DNA from: Borreliella bissettiae DN127
Lineage (GTDB): Bacteria; Spirochaetota; Spirochaetia; Borreliales; Borreliaceae
DNA length: 64,000 bases
Direction: 5' to 3'
NCBI RefSeq assembly: GCF_000222305.1
Contig: NC_015921.1
Span: 558,001 to 622,000, forward strand
Position 1 is the stretch's first letter, and every line of letters starts with the position of its first letter. Position numbers and translations under genes: made by a program. Below, in pieces: positions 34,901-43,222 of this stretch. Below the pieces are notes generated by a model. That model saw only the letters and a list, made by a program, of their open reading frames with translations, was not told the DNA's origin and ran no database searches.

Positions 34901-35418
34901 AAAAAGATAGCATTGTCCAATTTTCTGGCATTTTAAATTCAGTAAAAGTTATTCAAACTAAAAGAAATAATGCAAAAATGGCTTTTGGAGTTATAGAAGA
35001 TTTTAAAGGTGCAATAGATATTGTAATTTTTACCGAAAGCTATGAAAAGTATAAAAATTTTTTGCTTGAAGGCAATGTTATTGGAGTTATGGGCAGGCTT
35101 ACGTTTAACAGGGATAAATTTTCAATTGTAGTTGAAAAAGTTGTAAATATTGAAAGACTTTCCGAAGATAAAATAAATAATATTCATATTAAATTTTTAA
35201 ATAATAAATTAAATGACCTACAGTTACTTAATTCTTTAAAGGAAAGTATAAGTAATTTTGAGGACAATTCTGGATTTTCAAATGTTTATTTTTATTTAAG
35301 GGAAAATGGCAAAGATTTGAAATTAAAAATGAATTCAATTTTGAATTTTGTGCCAGATGAGGACAAACTTGATAAGTTAAGAAAGTGTGTGATAGTTGAA
35401 GATGTTTGGGTTGATTAG
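31975..35418 (+). CDS. dnaE: DNA polymerase III alpha subunit
   Basis: A 1147-residue replicative polymerase. The N-terminal PHP domain has FIHLHVHSDYSLLDGAAK and ALTDHGNLFGAIKFYKEAK. The palm has GAGRGSGAGSIVAYAL and the metal-binding MPDFDIDFCFEGRDEII. Further on are HAAGIVI, the KMDFLGLKTLTLI motif and a helix-hairpin-helix part; the C-terminal OB fold runs VQFSGILNSVKVIQT. An in-frame TTG at 31933 would add 14 residues, but the family starts near MSFRARFIHLHVHSDYS and a -10-like box overlaps the extension, so I take ATG 31975. The next gene begins 11 bases after its stop. Confidence 0.97.
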   Translation: MSFRARFIHLHVHSDYSLLDGAAKISDIISKAKKCNMSHIALTDHGNLFGAIKFYKEAKKAGIKPIIGIEAYMAKTSKFLKKQDDLGKMSYHLILLAKNELGYKNLLKLTSISYLEGFYYRPRIDKEDLEKYSEGLICTSACIGGLIPRLILANRFEDAKNEILWFKKVFGNDFYLELQRHGIKDQDIVNERLVEYSRELGVPLTVANDSHYVNREDAAAQDIIVCIGTGAKKSDENRLKMETNEFYIKSQEEMCELFNDLPEALENTVRIAEKCDDFKITFPGPILPDYQIPVEFNTLGEYLEHLTLEGLKFRYKTLTNKIKDRAFYELSVIIGMGFEGYFLIVWDFIKFAHDHDIPVGAGRGSGAGSIVAYALRITDIDPLKYNLLFERFLNPERISMPDFDIDFCFEGRDEIIKYVTNKYGEDKVAQIITFGTLKPKAVVKDVARVLDIPFAESNELTKLIPDGPKVSLKEVLDDNSLKEYFISKPVYKELMDAALVLEGMNRHASTHAAGIVISKTPLTDYVPLYKDYKQGSVSTQYTMDLLEECGLVKMDFLGLKTLTLIKNAENLIRSVNPDFKIKNIPDNDVKTFKMLGEGRSASVFQFESEGMQQILKDAKPDSIEDLIALNALYRPGPMQFIPQFIAAKKGVKRIKYPHPDLKEVLRPTYGVIVYQEQVMEVAKIIGGFSLGKADILRRAMGKKKEDEMNEMKVDFLRGAVEKGYDKEIASEIFELLKPFSGYGFNKSHAAAYSLIAYQTAYLKANYPEYFMAANLTNEINNNDKLSYYIEESKAIGINVLKPDINRSFREFRVTDSGISYGLNGIKNLGGIVVDLIIDEREKNGKYSSFEDFIRRVDDKVINKKFLESAIKSGLFDSLDQNRKTLFENLDRLIEVVSEDKNNKKLGQNSLFGALESQDPIRQSFNYQTFEEYSYSELLGFEKELLGFYVSGHPLDPYKKAIDSFSNLNVLKDLAAKKDSIVQFSGILNSVKVIQTKRNNAKMAFGVIEDFKGAIDIVIFTESYEKYKNFLLEGNVIGVMGRLTFNRDKFSIVVEKVVNIERLSEDKINNIHIKFLNNKLNDLQLLNSLKESISNFEDNSGFSNVYFYLRENGKDLKLKMNSILNFVPDEDKLDKLRKCVIVEDVWVD

Positions 35419-35429
35419 GAGGTGCTGTA

Positions 35430-36008
35430 TTGATTGTTTTAATAGAAATTTTAATGGTATTTTTGCAGATTTATAGGATTTTAATTTTAATTAGGATCCT
35501 TCTTAGCTGGCTTGTGTCTTCAGGGATTAATACCAATGTATTTTTCAGATTTATACATATTGTCACAGAGCCATTTTTATCTTTTTTCAGAAAAATCCCT
35601 TTTTTTACATTTGGTATGTTTGATTTTTCTCCAATTGCAGCTTTAATAACTTTAACTATTTTTGAAAGAATGCTAGCTTATGGGAATTATAAGCTTTCTA
35701 CATTTATTATTTTATTCATTGTTGAAGTTTGGGGAATATTTAGAAGCATTTTTATTGCTATAGTTTTCTTTTTATTGTTGAGATTGGCATTGTTGCTTTT
35801 GAATTTGTTCCAAGGCTCAGACTTTTTGAAAACAGTAGATTCATTTTTACTTCCTTTATCCACCAGGATAAGTGGTGTAATTACTGATAAGCATATGTCT
35901 TATGCTTTACGTTTGATTGTTGGGAGTGCTTTAATGGTAGCATTTATAATTATTATTGAACAAGTTGTATTTGCTATTAGAGTTTTAGGAACATATTTGC
36001 CTTTTTAG
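35430..36008 (+). CDS. YggT-family membrane protein
   Basis: A 192-residue integral membrane protein made of two YggT-like halves. The first half has RILLSWLVSSGINTN and HIVTEPFLSFFRKIP; the second, from about residue 100, repeats LLLRLALLLLNLF and a FLLPLSTRISG segment. The family is linked to osmotic tolerance and cell division or cytochrome assembly in other bacteria, but its function is not established. The start is TTG 35430, seven bases after AGGAGG (35417-35422). It lies between dnaE and recG in a likely operon, 9 bases before recG. Confidence 0.85.
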   Translation: MIVLIEILMVFLQIYRILILIRILLSWLVSSGINTNVFFRFIHIVTEPFLSFFRKIPFFTFGMFDFSPIAALITLTIFERMLAYGNYKLSTFIILFIVEVWGIFRSIFIAIVFFLLLRLALLLLNLFQGSDFLKTVDSFLLPLSTRISGVITDKHMSYALRLIVGSALMVAFIIIIEQVVFAIRVLGTYLPF

Positions 36009-36017
36009 GAGATTGAA

Positions 36018-38078
36018 ATGTTTTTACATGAGTTTGAATATGAGCTTAAAGATATAAGTGGTCTTGGTGAGAAAGGGGTTGAAAGGTTAAATAATCTGCA
36101 AATTTTTAATGTTAAAGATCTTATTGAGTTTTTTCCTGTAAAATATGAAGATCGTCAAAATATGCAAACTTTTCCAGATTTTTCTAAGGTGAAAAGTTGT
36201 GATATGATGACGGTGTTTACTGTTGTGGGGCATAAAAAATTTGGGGATAGTTCTAAAAAAAATTTAAAGTTAACGGCTAGAAGTGTAAATGATGAGACTT
36301 TTGAAATTCTGCTTTTTAATAGGGCTTTTTTAGAAAATGTTTTTAAAATAGATAAAAAATTCTATATTTATTCTAAATTTACTTATAACGATTATAGTGG
36401 TTTATGGAGTTGTTCTAATTTTGACAGTGAAGTTTACAGTGACAAGCCTGAAAGGTTTAAGAAAATTTTTCCAGTTTACTCTTTGACAGAGGGATTAACA
36501 TCAAAGAAGATTTCATTATATGTAAGGGAAGCGCTTGAATATTTTTTAAAGTTTGGTCAAACAGATATTCCTAAATTTTTAATAGAAAAGTATTCTTTAT
36601 TGTCGTTAAGCGATGCTTTAAAAGAGATTCACTTCCCAAGTTCATTAGAAATGCTTGAAAGGGCAAAAAAAACTTTAATTTACAGAGAAATTTTCTTGCT
36701 TCAGTTTTTTTCAAGGTATAGATCTTCTAAGGTTCTTTTTCGAGAAAAAAGGAATTTATCAAAAGATTTGCTTGAAAGGGTTGTTTCAAGTTTGCCCTTT
36801 GAACTTACAGAAGATCAAAAAATTTCTGTTGATGAGATATTCTTTGATCTTAACTCTTCTAAGCCAATGAATAGATTGCTTCAAGGTGATGTTGGGAGCG
36901 GCAAAACCCTTGTTGCCCTGCTTTCGGGGCTTCCTTTAATTGAAGCGGGATATCAGGTGGCGTTTATGGCGCCCACCGATCTTTTGGCTCGTCAACATTA
37001 TGATAATTTATCCAACATATTGTCGTCTTTTAACATTTCAGTAACTCTTTTGACTGGTAGTTTAAAGAAGAAGGATAAGGAACAAGCATTAGAAAATATT
37101 AGAAATGGAACTTCCGACTTAATAGTTGGAACACATGCTATTTTTTATGAAAGCACGGAATTTAAAAGATTAGCATATGTTATCATTGACGAGCAGCATA
37201 AGTTTGGAGTTGTTCAAAGAGAAGAGCTTAAAAACAAAGGAGAAGGTGTAGATATGCTTTTAATGTCTGCAACGCCCATTCCTAGAAGTTTTGCGTTAAC
37301 GCTTTTTGGTGATCTTGAAATTTCTTTTATTAAAACCTTGCCTGAAGGCCGTTTGCCTATTACTACTTATTTAGCAAAGCATGGCAATGAAGATAAAGTT
37401 TATGAGTTTTTAAGAAAAGAGCTCTTAAAGGGTCATCAGGTTTATTTTGTTTATCCATTAATTTCATCTTCAGAGAAATTTGAATTAAAAGATGTTAATA
37501 ATATGTGTTTAAAATTGAAGGAAGTATTTGGCGAATATGTTGTAGACATGCTTCATTCTAAGTTGTCGTCCGATTTAAAAGAAGAAATTATGAAAAATTT
37601 TTATTTAAAAAAAGTAGATATTTTGGTGGCTACTAGTGTTATTGAGGTTGGAATTGATTGTCCAAATGCAACTTGTATGGTGGTAGAGCATGCTGAGCGT
37701 TTTGGACTTTCTACTTTGCATCAAATTAGAGGTCGTGTTGGTAGAAGTAATTTAAAATCTTTTTTCTTTTTACTATATAAAGAGCCTTTGACAAGTGCTG
37801 GAAAATTTAGATTAAAAACTATAAAAGAAAATTTGGATGGATTTAAAATAGCAGAGGAAGATTTAAGATTAAGAGGGCCTGGCAATTTATTTGGACTTGA
37901 GCAAGCCGGATATTTAAAATTAAAAATAGCCAATTTTGTTGATGATAGAGATGTTATAGTATTGATCAGGGAAGAACTTGACTTATTCTTTTATGATAAT
38001 TCTGCTTACGACAAGCTTGATATTGATTTGCTAGATAATCTTTTTTGTTCTTATTTGAATGTCGGAAGAAGTATTTAG
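36018..38078 (+). CDS. recG: ATP-dependent DNA helicase RecG
   Basis: A 686-residue helicase that reverses stalled replication forks and moves Holliday junctions. The N-terminal wedge domain (about 20-190) contains the OB fold. Helicase motifs follow: I in LLQGDVGSGKTLVALL, Ia AFMAPTDLLARQHY, II IIDEQHKFGVVQRE, III LMSATPIPRSFAL, V VATSVIEVGIDCPNA and VI STLHQIRGRVGRS; then the C-terminal RFGLSTLHQ-type and LFGLEQAGYL RecG motifs. Length is typical (about 680-690). AGGAG is six bases before the ATG. It is convergent with the next gene; the stops overlap by four bases at 38075-38078. Confidence 0.97.
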   Translation: MFLHEFEYELKDISGLGEKGVERLNNLQIFNVKDLIEFFPVKYEDRQNMQTFPDFSKVKSCDMMTVFTVVGHKKFGDSSKKNLKLTARSVNDETFEILLFNRAFLENVFKIDKKFYIYSKFTYNDYSGLWSCSNFDSEVYSDKPERFKKIFPVYSLTEGLTSKKISLYVREALEYFLKFGQTDIPKFLIEKYSLLSLSDALKEIHFPSSLEMLERAKKTLIYREIFLLQFFSRYRSSKVLFREKRNLSKDLLERVVSSLPFELTEDQKISVDEIFFDLNSSKPMNRLLQGDVGSGKTLVALLSGLPLIEAGYQVAFMAPTDLLARQHYDNLSNILSSFNISVTLLTGSLKKKDKEQALENIRNGTSDLIVGTHAIFYESTEFKRLAYVIIDEQHKFGVVQREELKNKGEGVDMLLMSATPIPRSFALTLFGDLEISFIKTLPEGRLPITTYLAKHGNEDKVYEFLRKELLKGHQVYFVYPLISSSEKFELKDVNNMCLKLKEVFGEYVVDMLHSKLSSDLKEEIMKNFYLKKVDILVATSVIEVGIDCPNATCMVVEHAERFGLSTLHQIRGRVGRSNLKSFFFLLYKEPLTSAGKFRLKTIKENLDGFKIAEEDLRLRGPGNLFGLEQAGYLKLKIANFVDDRDVIVLIREELDLFFYDNSAYDKLDIDLLDNLFCSYLNVGRSI

Positions 38079-38863
38079 CTTGTGTATTTTTCAATTAGCT
38101 CAATAAGAATTGTTTTGTTATGGTTCCAGAATTCAAGAAGCTTATGTTGTAAATTATTAAAATATTTTTTCTGTATAGAGCATGGTTTAGGCCCTATGTA
38201 TAAATAGTGCCAAGGCTCTGCTTTATATCCAGTTTCTATTTCATATCCTTTTGGGTATGAAATAGAAAATCCATATTTTAGAGAATTTTCGTAAAGCCAT
38301 TTTCCTTCTTTTGTGTTTAGTAAATTATCATCTAGATTTATAAAATCTATTGCTGTTCCCATATGATGTTGAGAATGGCCTGGAATTGCTGATTGAGCTT
38401 CTGCAACTTTTCTTCCATAAGTTTTTACATTGTAATCAAATAAAAATTTTTGGTATTCTTGTGTTCTATAGGCAGATTTGATTTTAATTTCAATTCTAAA
38501 TTTTTTTGCATCTTTTATTAGCTGAATTAAATCTTCAATTAATATCCTTCTTACTTTAATATTTTTTGCTCCAAGATTCTCGAGATCTTTAAAATCATTA
38601 ACATATACCAGATCGGGTATTTTATAATCTACAGGAATTGGTATTTTTTTATTTATTAGAGTTAAGAGATTATTTTTTTCTGCATCTACTAAAGGCTTTA
38701 TTTCTTTTAAGAACTGAATAGGATTTTTTTCAATAAAATTTTTGCACTCTTTATTCATTGTCTTGCTGATATTTAGCAGTATTTTTAAATCTTTTTTTGA
38801 AATGTTGTTAGCCAACAAAGATAGGTTAATAAATAGAAATAATAAAACATAAATAGATTTCAT
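38075..38863 (-). CDS. VanY-type D-alanyl-D-alanine carboxypeptidase, exported
   Basis: A 262-residue zinc peptidase. A signal peptide covers residues 1-18 (MKSIYVLLFLFINLSLLA). The metal-binding motif SxHxxGxAxD reads SQHHMGTAID with H166 and D173; the second ligand and catalytic acid are E216 and H219 in EPWHY. YRTQEYQKFLF and IPGHSQHH also match the family. It should trim the terminal D-Ala from peptidoglycan stems in the periplasm. The start has no SD and a TATAAT lies 8 bases upstream. The stop overlaps the recG stop region. From memory BB0582. Confidence 0.93.
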   Translation of the reverse strand: MKSIYVLLFLFINLSLLANNISKKDLKILLNISKTMNKECKNFIEKNPIQFLKEIKPLVDAEKNNLLTLINKKIPIPVDYKIPDLVYVNDFKDLENLGAKNIKVRRILIEDLIQLIKDAKKFRIEIKIKSAYRTQEYQKFLFDYNVKTYGRKVAEAQSAIPGHSQHHMGTAIDFINLDDNLLNTKEGKWLYENSLKYGFSISYPKGYEIETGYKAEPWHYLYIGPKPCSIQKKYFNNLQHKLLEFWNHNKTILIELIEKYTS

Positions 38864-38871
38864 ATTATTTA

Positions 38872-38877
38872 ATTATA
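38872..38877 (-). promoter_or_regulatory. TATAAT box of the VanY-type carboxypeptidase gene
   Basis: On the minus strand TATAAT reads from 38877 to 38872, eight bases before the ATG at 38863. No SD lies in between. The -35 region (CTATTA) is weak. The whole region is AT-rich, so this box may be chance. Confidence 0.3.
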
Positions 38878-38987
38878 ATATATTTTAGTATAATTAATAG
38901 TTAATTCTAAATATATATCTCTATATATTATAGATTAGATTAAATTTAGTTAAAAGCAATAAATAAAGGAGATTGTATACAAAAAAT

Positions 38988-40337
38988 ATGATCAGAAAGT
39001 TTAAAAATTATGATCAGATAATAAAAGAGCTCTTTATTATAGCTATTCCCACAGCTTTTGAATCGCTTTTATTTCAAATGGTAACTTTTTTTGATAATTT
39101 CATGATCTCCTATTTGGGATCTTTTCACGTTACAGGAGTTTCTTTAGCAAATAGAGTAACTTTTCTTTTTTTTATTATTGTGTTTGGACTTGGTACAGCT
39201 TTAAGCGCTTACGTGTCCCAAGCAATTGCAAAAAAGAAGTTTCTTCAAATAAGACAATCTTTTGCTTATATATTATCAATTGGAACTACAATAGGAATAA
39301 TTTTTTTTATATTTTCATTTCTTTTCCCCAAAAACATTATCAAGCTATTTACAGCTAATCAGGATTCTTTAAATTTTGGATCAGAGTATTTAAAAATTAT
39401 TTCATTGTCTTATGTTTTAATGGCATATTCTTTTTTATCGGCTATGGGGTTTAAAAGTGCTAAAGAAGTAAAAATACCTTTATATGTTACTTCTATTGTT
39501 GTTTTAATAAATATTATTTTTAATTATATTTTTATTTTTGGTTTTAGCATGGGAATAAAAGGTGCTGCATATGCTACTGTGCTTGCTAGAAGTGTTGAGT
39601 TTGTTTTTTATTTTTTATATAGTCTGATAAACAGTAATTCATATTATAGGATTAAGTTTAGTGATTTTTTTGCTTCAAAGGTGGTTATTAGAGCTAATTT
39701 AAAACTGATTATACCCGTTTTGTCTCACGAGATTTTTTGGGTTTTGAGTATAACTATTTTACATGCATTTTATGCCCGTGTTGGGAGCATTGAATACGCC
39801 TCATTTGCTATTGCATCAAATCTTTTTGACATTTGCTTTGTGTTGCTTCATGGCATGGGGCTAGCAACAGGGGTTGTTATTGGGCATTTAATGATTTATG
39901 ATAAGAAACATGTCAGGTCGGTTGGATTTTTTTTATCTTTTTTAGGATTTCTTTTAGGTATTTTTGTAGTTATTTTGCTTATTGGAATATCGGGCTTTGC
40001 ACCTTATATTTTTAGTAATTTAGATTCTCCCGAACTTGTTAGCGTGTTTATATATGTTTTTGCAAGTATTGTAGTTTTTAAAGCTTTTACAGCACAAGTT
40101 CTTGTTGGAGTTTTTAGAGCTAGTGGCGTACCAAATGTTTGTTTTTTTATTGAATCGGGGGTAATTGTTTTTTATACGCTTCCGGTTGCTTATTTATTAG
40201 TGTTTTATACAAATTTAAGTTTGCCAATAGTGGTTTTTATTGTAAATCTGGAAGAGATCATTAAAAATATATTTATCATAATTGAATTTTTTCACGATGA
40301 CTGGATACGAGAGATTGAGTATGAAAAGCTTGCTTGA
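38988..40337 (+). CDS. MATE-family efflux transporter (first of a pair)
   Basis: About 449 residues with 12 membrane segments in two halves. The first helices read IIKELFIIAIPTAFESLLFQ and the loop between helices 1 and 2 has FDNFMISYLGSFHVTGVSLA with NR, a classic MATE signature. The second half has VLSHEIFWVLSITILHAFYA. MATE proteins export cationic drugs and other compounds using Na+ or H+. The start is uncertain: ATG 38988 is 16 bases after AAAGGAG, while TTG 38973 is only one base after it. The next gene is a paralogue, 164 bases downstream. Confidence 0.88.
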   Translation: MIRKFKNYDQIIKELFIIAIPTAFESLLFQMVTFFDNFMISYLGSFHVTGVSLANRVTFLFFIIVFGLGTALSAYVSQAIAKKKFLQIRQSFAYILSIGTTIGIIFFIFSFLFPKNIIKLFTANQDSLNFGSEYLKIISLSYVLMAYSFLSAMGFKSAKEVKIPLYVTSIVVLINIIFNYIFIFGFSMGIKGAAYATVLARSVEFVFYFLYSLINSNSYYRIKFSDFFASKVVIRANLKLIIPVLSHEIFWVLSITILHAFYARVGSIEYASFAIASNLFDICFVLLHGMGLATGVVIGHLMIYDKKHVRSVGFFLSFLGFLLGIFVVILLIGISGFAPYIFSNLDSPELVSVFIYVFASIVVFKAFTAQVLVGVFRASGVPNVCFFIESGVIVFYTLPVAYLLVFYTNLSLPIVVFIVNLEEIIKNIFIIIEFFHDDWIREIEYEKLA

Positions 40338-40501
40338 GTATGGGGAGTAGCGTGATATATTTAGTGTTAATAAAAATTTTAATGATTTTAGTGAATCCAA
40401 AATTCATTTTGAATGCTGATTTAAAAGCAATTTCTTTTGTTTTATTGTAGATTCCAGTATTTGTCTTTACAAAAATCTTGATTTTTTATTTGGAGAAGTT
40501 T

Positions 40502-41848
40502 ATGTATTTATTAAGTGCATCAAAAAAGGATAAAATTTATAAAGATCTTTTAAAAATTGCAATTCCAACTGCTATTGAGTTTTTTTTATTTAATTTTATT
40601 TCCCTTACAGATAATGCTATGGTTGCATATCTTGGTGATTATCCTGTCGCAGGAGTTTCTCTTGCAAATAAATTTTTTGAGTTGTTTGTTACTATTGGGT
40701 TTGCTATGGTAGGGGCTTACAATATAATAGCCACAAGGCAATACAATCAGGGGGATTTTAAGAGTTTTAGGAATACATTTTTTATTAGTATATTTACTAT
40801 TATTTTATTTTCTTTTCCGTTTGTATTTATTTCCAGAGTGAGCCCCTTTTTTTTACTTAGATTGATTTCTAATGATGCACAGGCAGTTTATTATGGGGCT
40901 ATATATTTAAACATAGCTATTTTTTCTTTCGTATTTGCAATTATAAAAGGGCTTGTTGCTAATGCTCTTAAGGTTGTTGAAATTGTTAAATTTCAAGTTT
41001 ACATTTCTGTTTTTTCAGTTTTTTTGAATTTTATATTAAATTACATTTTTATTTTTGTTTTTAATATGGGTGTCGTTGGGGCTGCTATTGCAACAACAGT
41101 TGTTCGTGCTTTTGAGCTTATTGTTTATCTTGTTTATACAGTGTTTAACAAGAAATCAATTTTAAACCTTAAGCTTAATGATTTAAATATTAACATTAAG
41201 CTGTTTGTTCAGTTAATTAAATTTTTTATTCCAATCCTTTTAAATGATTTTATTTGGTTTTTTGGATATCTTGTTTTGACGTCAATTTTTATAGGAATTG
41301 ATATTCACAGATATGCTGCTTACAGCATATCTTTTTCTGTTTATTTTATTATCTTTAATATAATTAATTCCTTTTGTATTTCTTTAAATATTATGATGGG
41401 CTATGAAATGCATAATAGTAAAAAAGAAGTCATGAAAGTTGCAATGTATTTAGGTAAAATTGGCTTAAAACTTGCTTTTTTAACATCTTTTGCATTGTTT
41501 GTGTTTTCATTTTTTGCTCCTTATATTTTTTATACATTAAAATATTCGCAACTTATAGGAACTATTTTAAGGTATTCTTCTGTTTCTGCCTTTTTTATGG
41601 CTCTTGCTTTTCAGTATCTTTTTGGATTTTTTCGTGCGGGAGCATCTCCAAGTTTTGGTGCTATTATGGAAGGTTCTGTAACTTTTGTTTATACCATTCC
41701 TATTGCTTTTGTTTTAGCAAATTATACAAATTTGCCTTTTGAAATTATTGTTTTTATTCCAGCTCTTGAGGATGCAATCAAACTTGCTATTTCACTTCCT
41801 TATTTTTATAGTGAAAGGTGGATTAAATCTATTAAAACAGGTTGGTAG
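40502..41848 (+). CDS. MATE-family efflux transporter (second of a pair)
   Basis: A 448-residue, 12-helix transporter related to the preceding gene. It has YKDLLKIAIPTAIEFFLFNF then LTDNAMVAYLGDYPVAGVSL and ANK, and in the second half IPILLNDFIWFFGYLVL. Both proteins end in a region with EIIVFIPALEDAIK or its equivalent (PIVVFIVNLEEIIK), so they arose by duplication. I chose ATG 40502 because GGAG is six bases upstream; an earlier TTG would add eight residues ahead of the SD. The last bases hold the murD promoter. Confidence 0.9.
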   Translation: MYLLSASKKDKIYKDLLKIAIPTAIEFFLFNFISLTDNAMVAYLGDYPVAGVSLANKFFELFVTIGFAMVGAYNIIATRQYNQGDFKSFRNTFFISIFTIILFSFPFVFISRVSPFFLLRLISNDAQAVYYGAIYLNIAIFSFVFAIIKGLVANALKVVEIVKFQVYISVFSVFLNFILNYIFIFVFNMGVVGAAIATTVVRAFELIVYLVYTVFNKKSILNLKLNDLNINIKLFVQLIKFFIPILLNDFIWFFGYLVLTSIFIGIDIHRYAAYSISFSVYFIIFNIINSFCISLNIMMGYEMHNSKKEVMKVAMYLGKIGLKLAFLTSFALFVFSFFAPYIFYTLKYSQLIGTILRYSSVSAFFMALAFQYLFGFFRAGASPSFGAIMEGSVTFVYTIPIAFVLANYTNLPFEIIVFIPALEDAIKLAISLPYFYSERWIKSIKTGW

Positions 41849-41860
41849 GTTTGATATAAT
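41832..41860 (+). promoter_or_regulatory. Candidate leaderless promoter of murD
   Basis: TTAAAA (41832-41837), a 17-base spacer and TGATATAAT with a perfect TATAAT at 41855-41860 (extended -10). The GTG start of murD is at 41867, six bases after the -10 box, so transcription would begin on the start codon. No SD is present. Confidence 0.5.
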
Positions 41861-41866
41861 CTTATT

Positions 41867-43222
41867 GTGCACTTAGACGAAATTAAAAATTTGAAATTTT
41901 TAGTCATGGGTTTGGGTATTAATGGGGGAGGAGTAGCTCTTTCTAGATTTTTATTAAAGCATGGGGCAAAGTTAGTAATTACTGATCTTAAAAGTGAGGC
42001 AGAATTAGCTTTAAGTATTGATTCTTTAAGAGATTTAGATAATCAAATTAGGTATGTTTTAGGTAAGCACGATATAAACGATTTTAAAAATGCTGATATT
42101 GTTGTGAAAAATCCCAGTGTGAAACCCAATAACAAATATTTAAAGTTTGCAAAACGAGTTGAAACAGATATTAGCTTGTTTTTAATATTTAACAAGAACC
42201 CTATAATAGCAGTAACAGGTACTAAAGGTAAATCGACCCTTGTGTCTCTTTTGTATCAGGTTTTGAAAAAAAAATATCCAAGAGCAAAGCTTGGAGGAAA
42301 TATTGGTGTGTCTCCTTTGAGTTTTTTTGATCAACTTGATGGAAGATCCCCTGTGATTTTAGAGCTTTCTTCTTGGCAATTGCAATCTTTAGACAATTTT
42401 AGTCCTATTCTTAGCATTATTACAAATGTTTATAACGATCACCAAAACTATTATTTAAATTTTGATGACTATATTATCGATAAGTCAAAAATTTTTGTAA
42501 ATCAAATTTCAGGAATTGTGATTATTCAGGATAAGGCTTATTACAAATATTTTTCAAAATTTAAATCAAAAGCCAAAGTTATTTTATTTTCCGAATCCAA
42601 TCCTTGTGATTTTGATCAAGATATTTTTTATTGCAGTAAAGGCAAAGTATATTTTAATGACAACTTGATTGGAAGTTTTTCTGAGTCCCAAGTTGTTTTT
42701 ATGATTCCCAAGTTTATTGCTTTTTTTGCCTCGCATTATTTAAATATAGACCTTAATCATGCGTCTCAAATTTTAAATAATTTTAAAGGCATTGAGCATA
42801 GATTAGAGTTTGTTAGATTAGTTCAAGATGTAATGTTTTATAACGATACAGCTTCAACTATTCCTGAGTCTACGGTTTTATCTGTTAAAAGTTTAAAAAC
42901 ACATGATAACCACATTAATTTAATTGTTGGGGGAACCGATAAAGAGCTTGATTTTTCAAGTTTTAGCAAGATAATAAATATTGTGAAAACTTGGATCTTA
43001 ATAAAAGGTAGTGCAACTGTAAAAATTATTAAGATTTTAAAAAAAAGTAGCATACAATATTTTGTATTTGATTCTTTAAAAGATGCAGTAAATTATTCTT
43101 TCAAAATTTCAATTCCAGGTGACATTGTATTATTTTCCCCTGCTAGTGCTTCTTTTGAGCTTTTTAATAATGAGTTTGATAGGGGCTTGCAATTCAAAAA
43201 TTTGGTTAATATGCTTGATTAA
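41867..43222 (+). CDS. murD: UDP-N-acetylmuramoyl-L-alanine:D-glutamate ligase MurD
   Basis: A 451-residue cytoplasmic ligase that adds D-Glu to UDP-MurNAc-L-Ala. The N-terminal Rossmann-like part has LVMGLGINGGGVALSRFL, the ATP loop AVTGTKGKSTLVSLL, the central ELSSWQLQSL and NVYNDHQNYYLNFDDY (family N...DH..YH.....Y), then GIEHRLEF and NDTASTIPESTV. The start GTG 41867 has no SD. The stop TAA overlaps the stop of the convergent femA-like gene on the palindrome TTAA. Confidence 0.95.
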   Translation: MHLDEIKNLKFLVMGLGINGGGVALSRFLLKHGAKLVITDLKSEAELALSIDSLRDLDNQIRYVLGKHDINDFKNADIVVKNPSVKPNNKYLKFAKRVETDISLFLIFNKNPIIAVTGTKGKSTLVSLLYQVLKKKYPRAKLGGNIGVSPLSFFDQLDGRSPVILELSSWQLQSLDNFSPILSIITNVYNDHQNYYLNFDDYIIDKSKIFVNQISGIVIIQDKAYYKYFSKFKSKAKVILFSESNPCDFDQDIFYCSKGKVYFNDNLIGSFSESQVVFMIPKFIAFFASHYLNIDLNHASQILNNFKGIEHRLEFVRLVQDVMFYNDTASTIPESTVLSVKSLKTHDNHINLIVGGTDKELDFSSFSKIINIVKTWILIKGSATVKIIKILKKSSIQYFVFDSLKDAVNYSFKISIPGDIVLFSPASASFELFNNEFDRGLQFKNLVNMLD

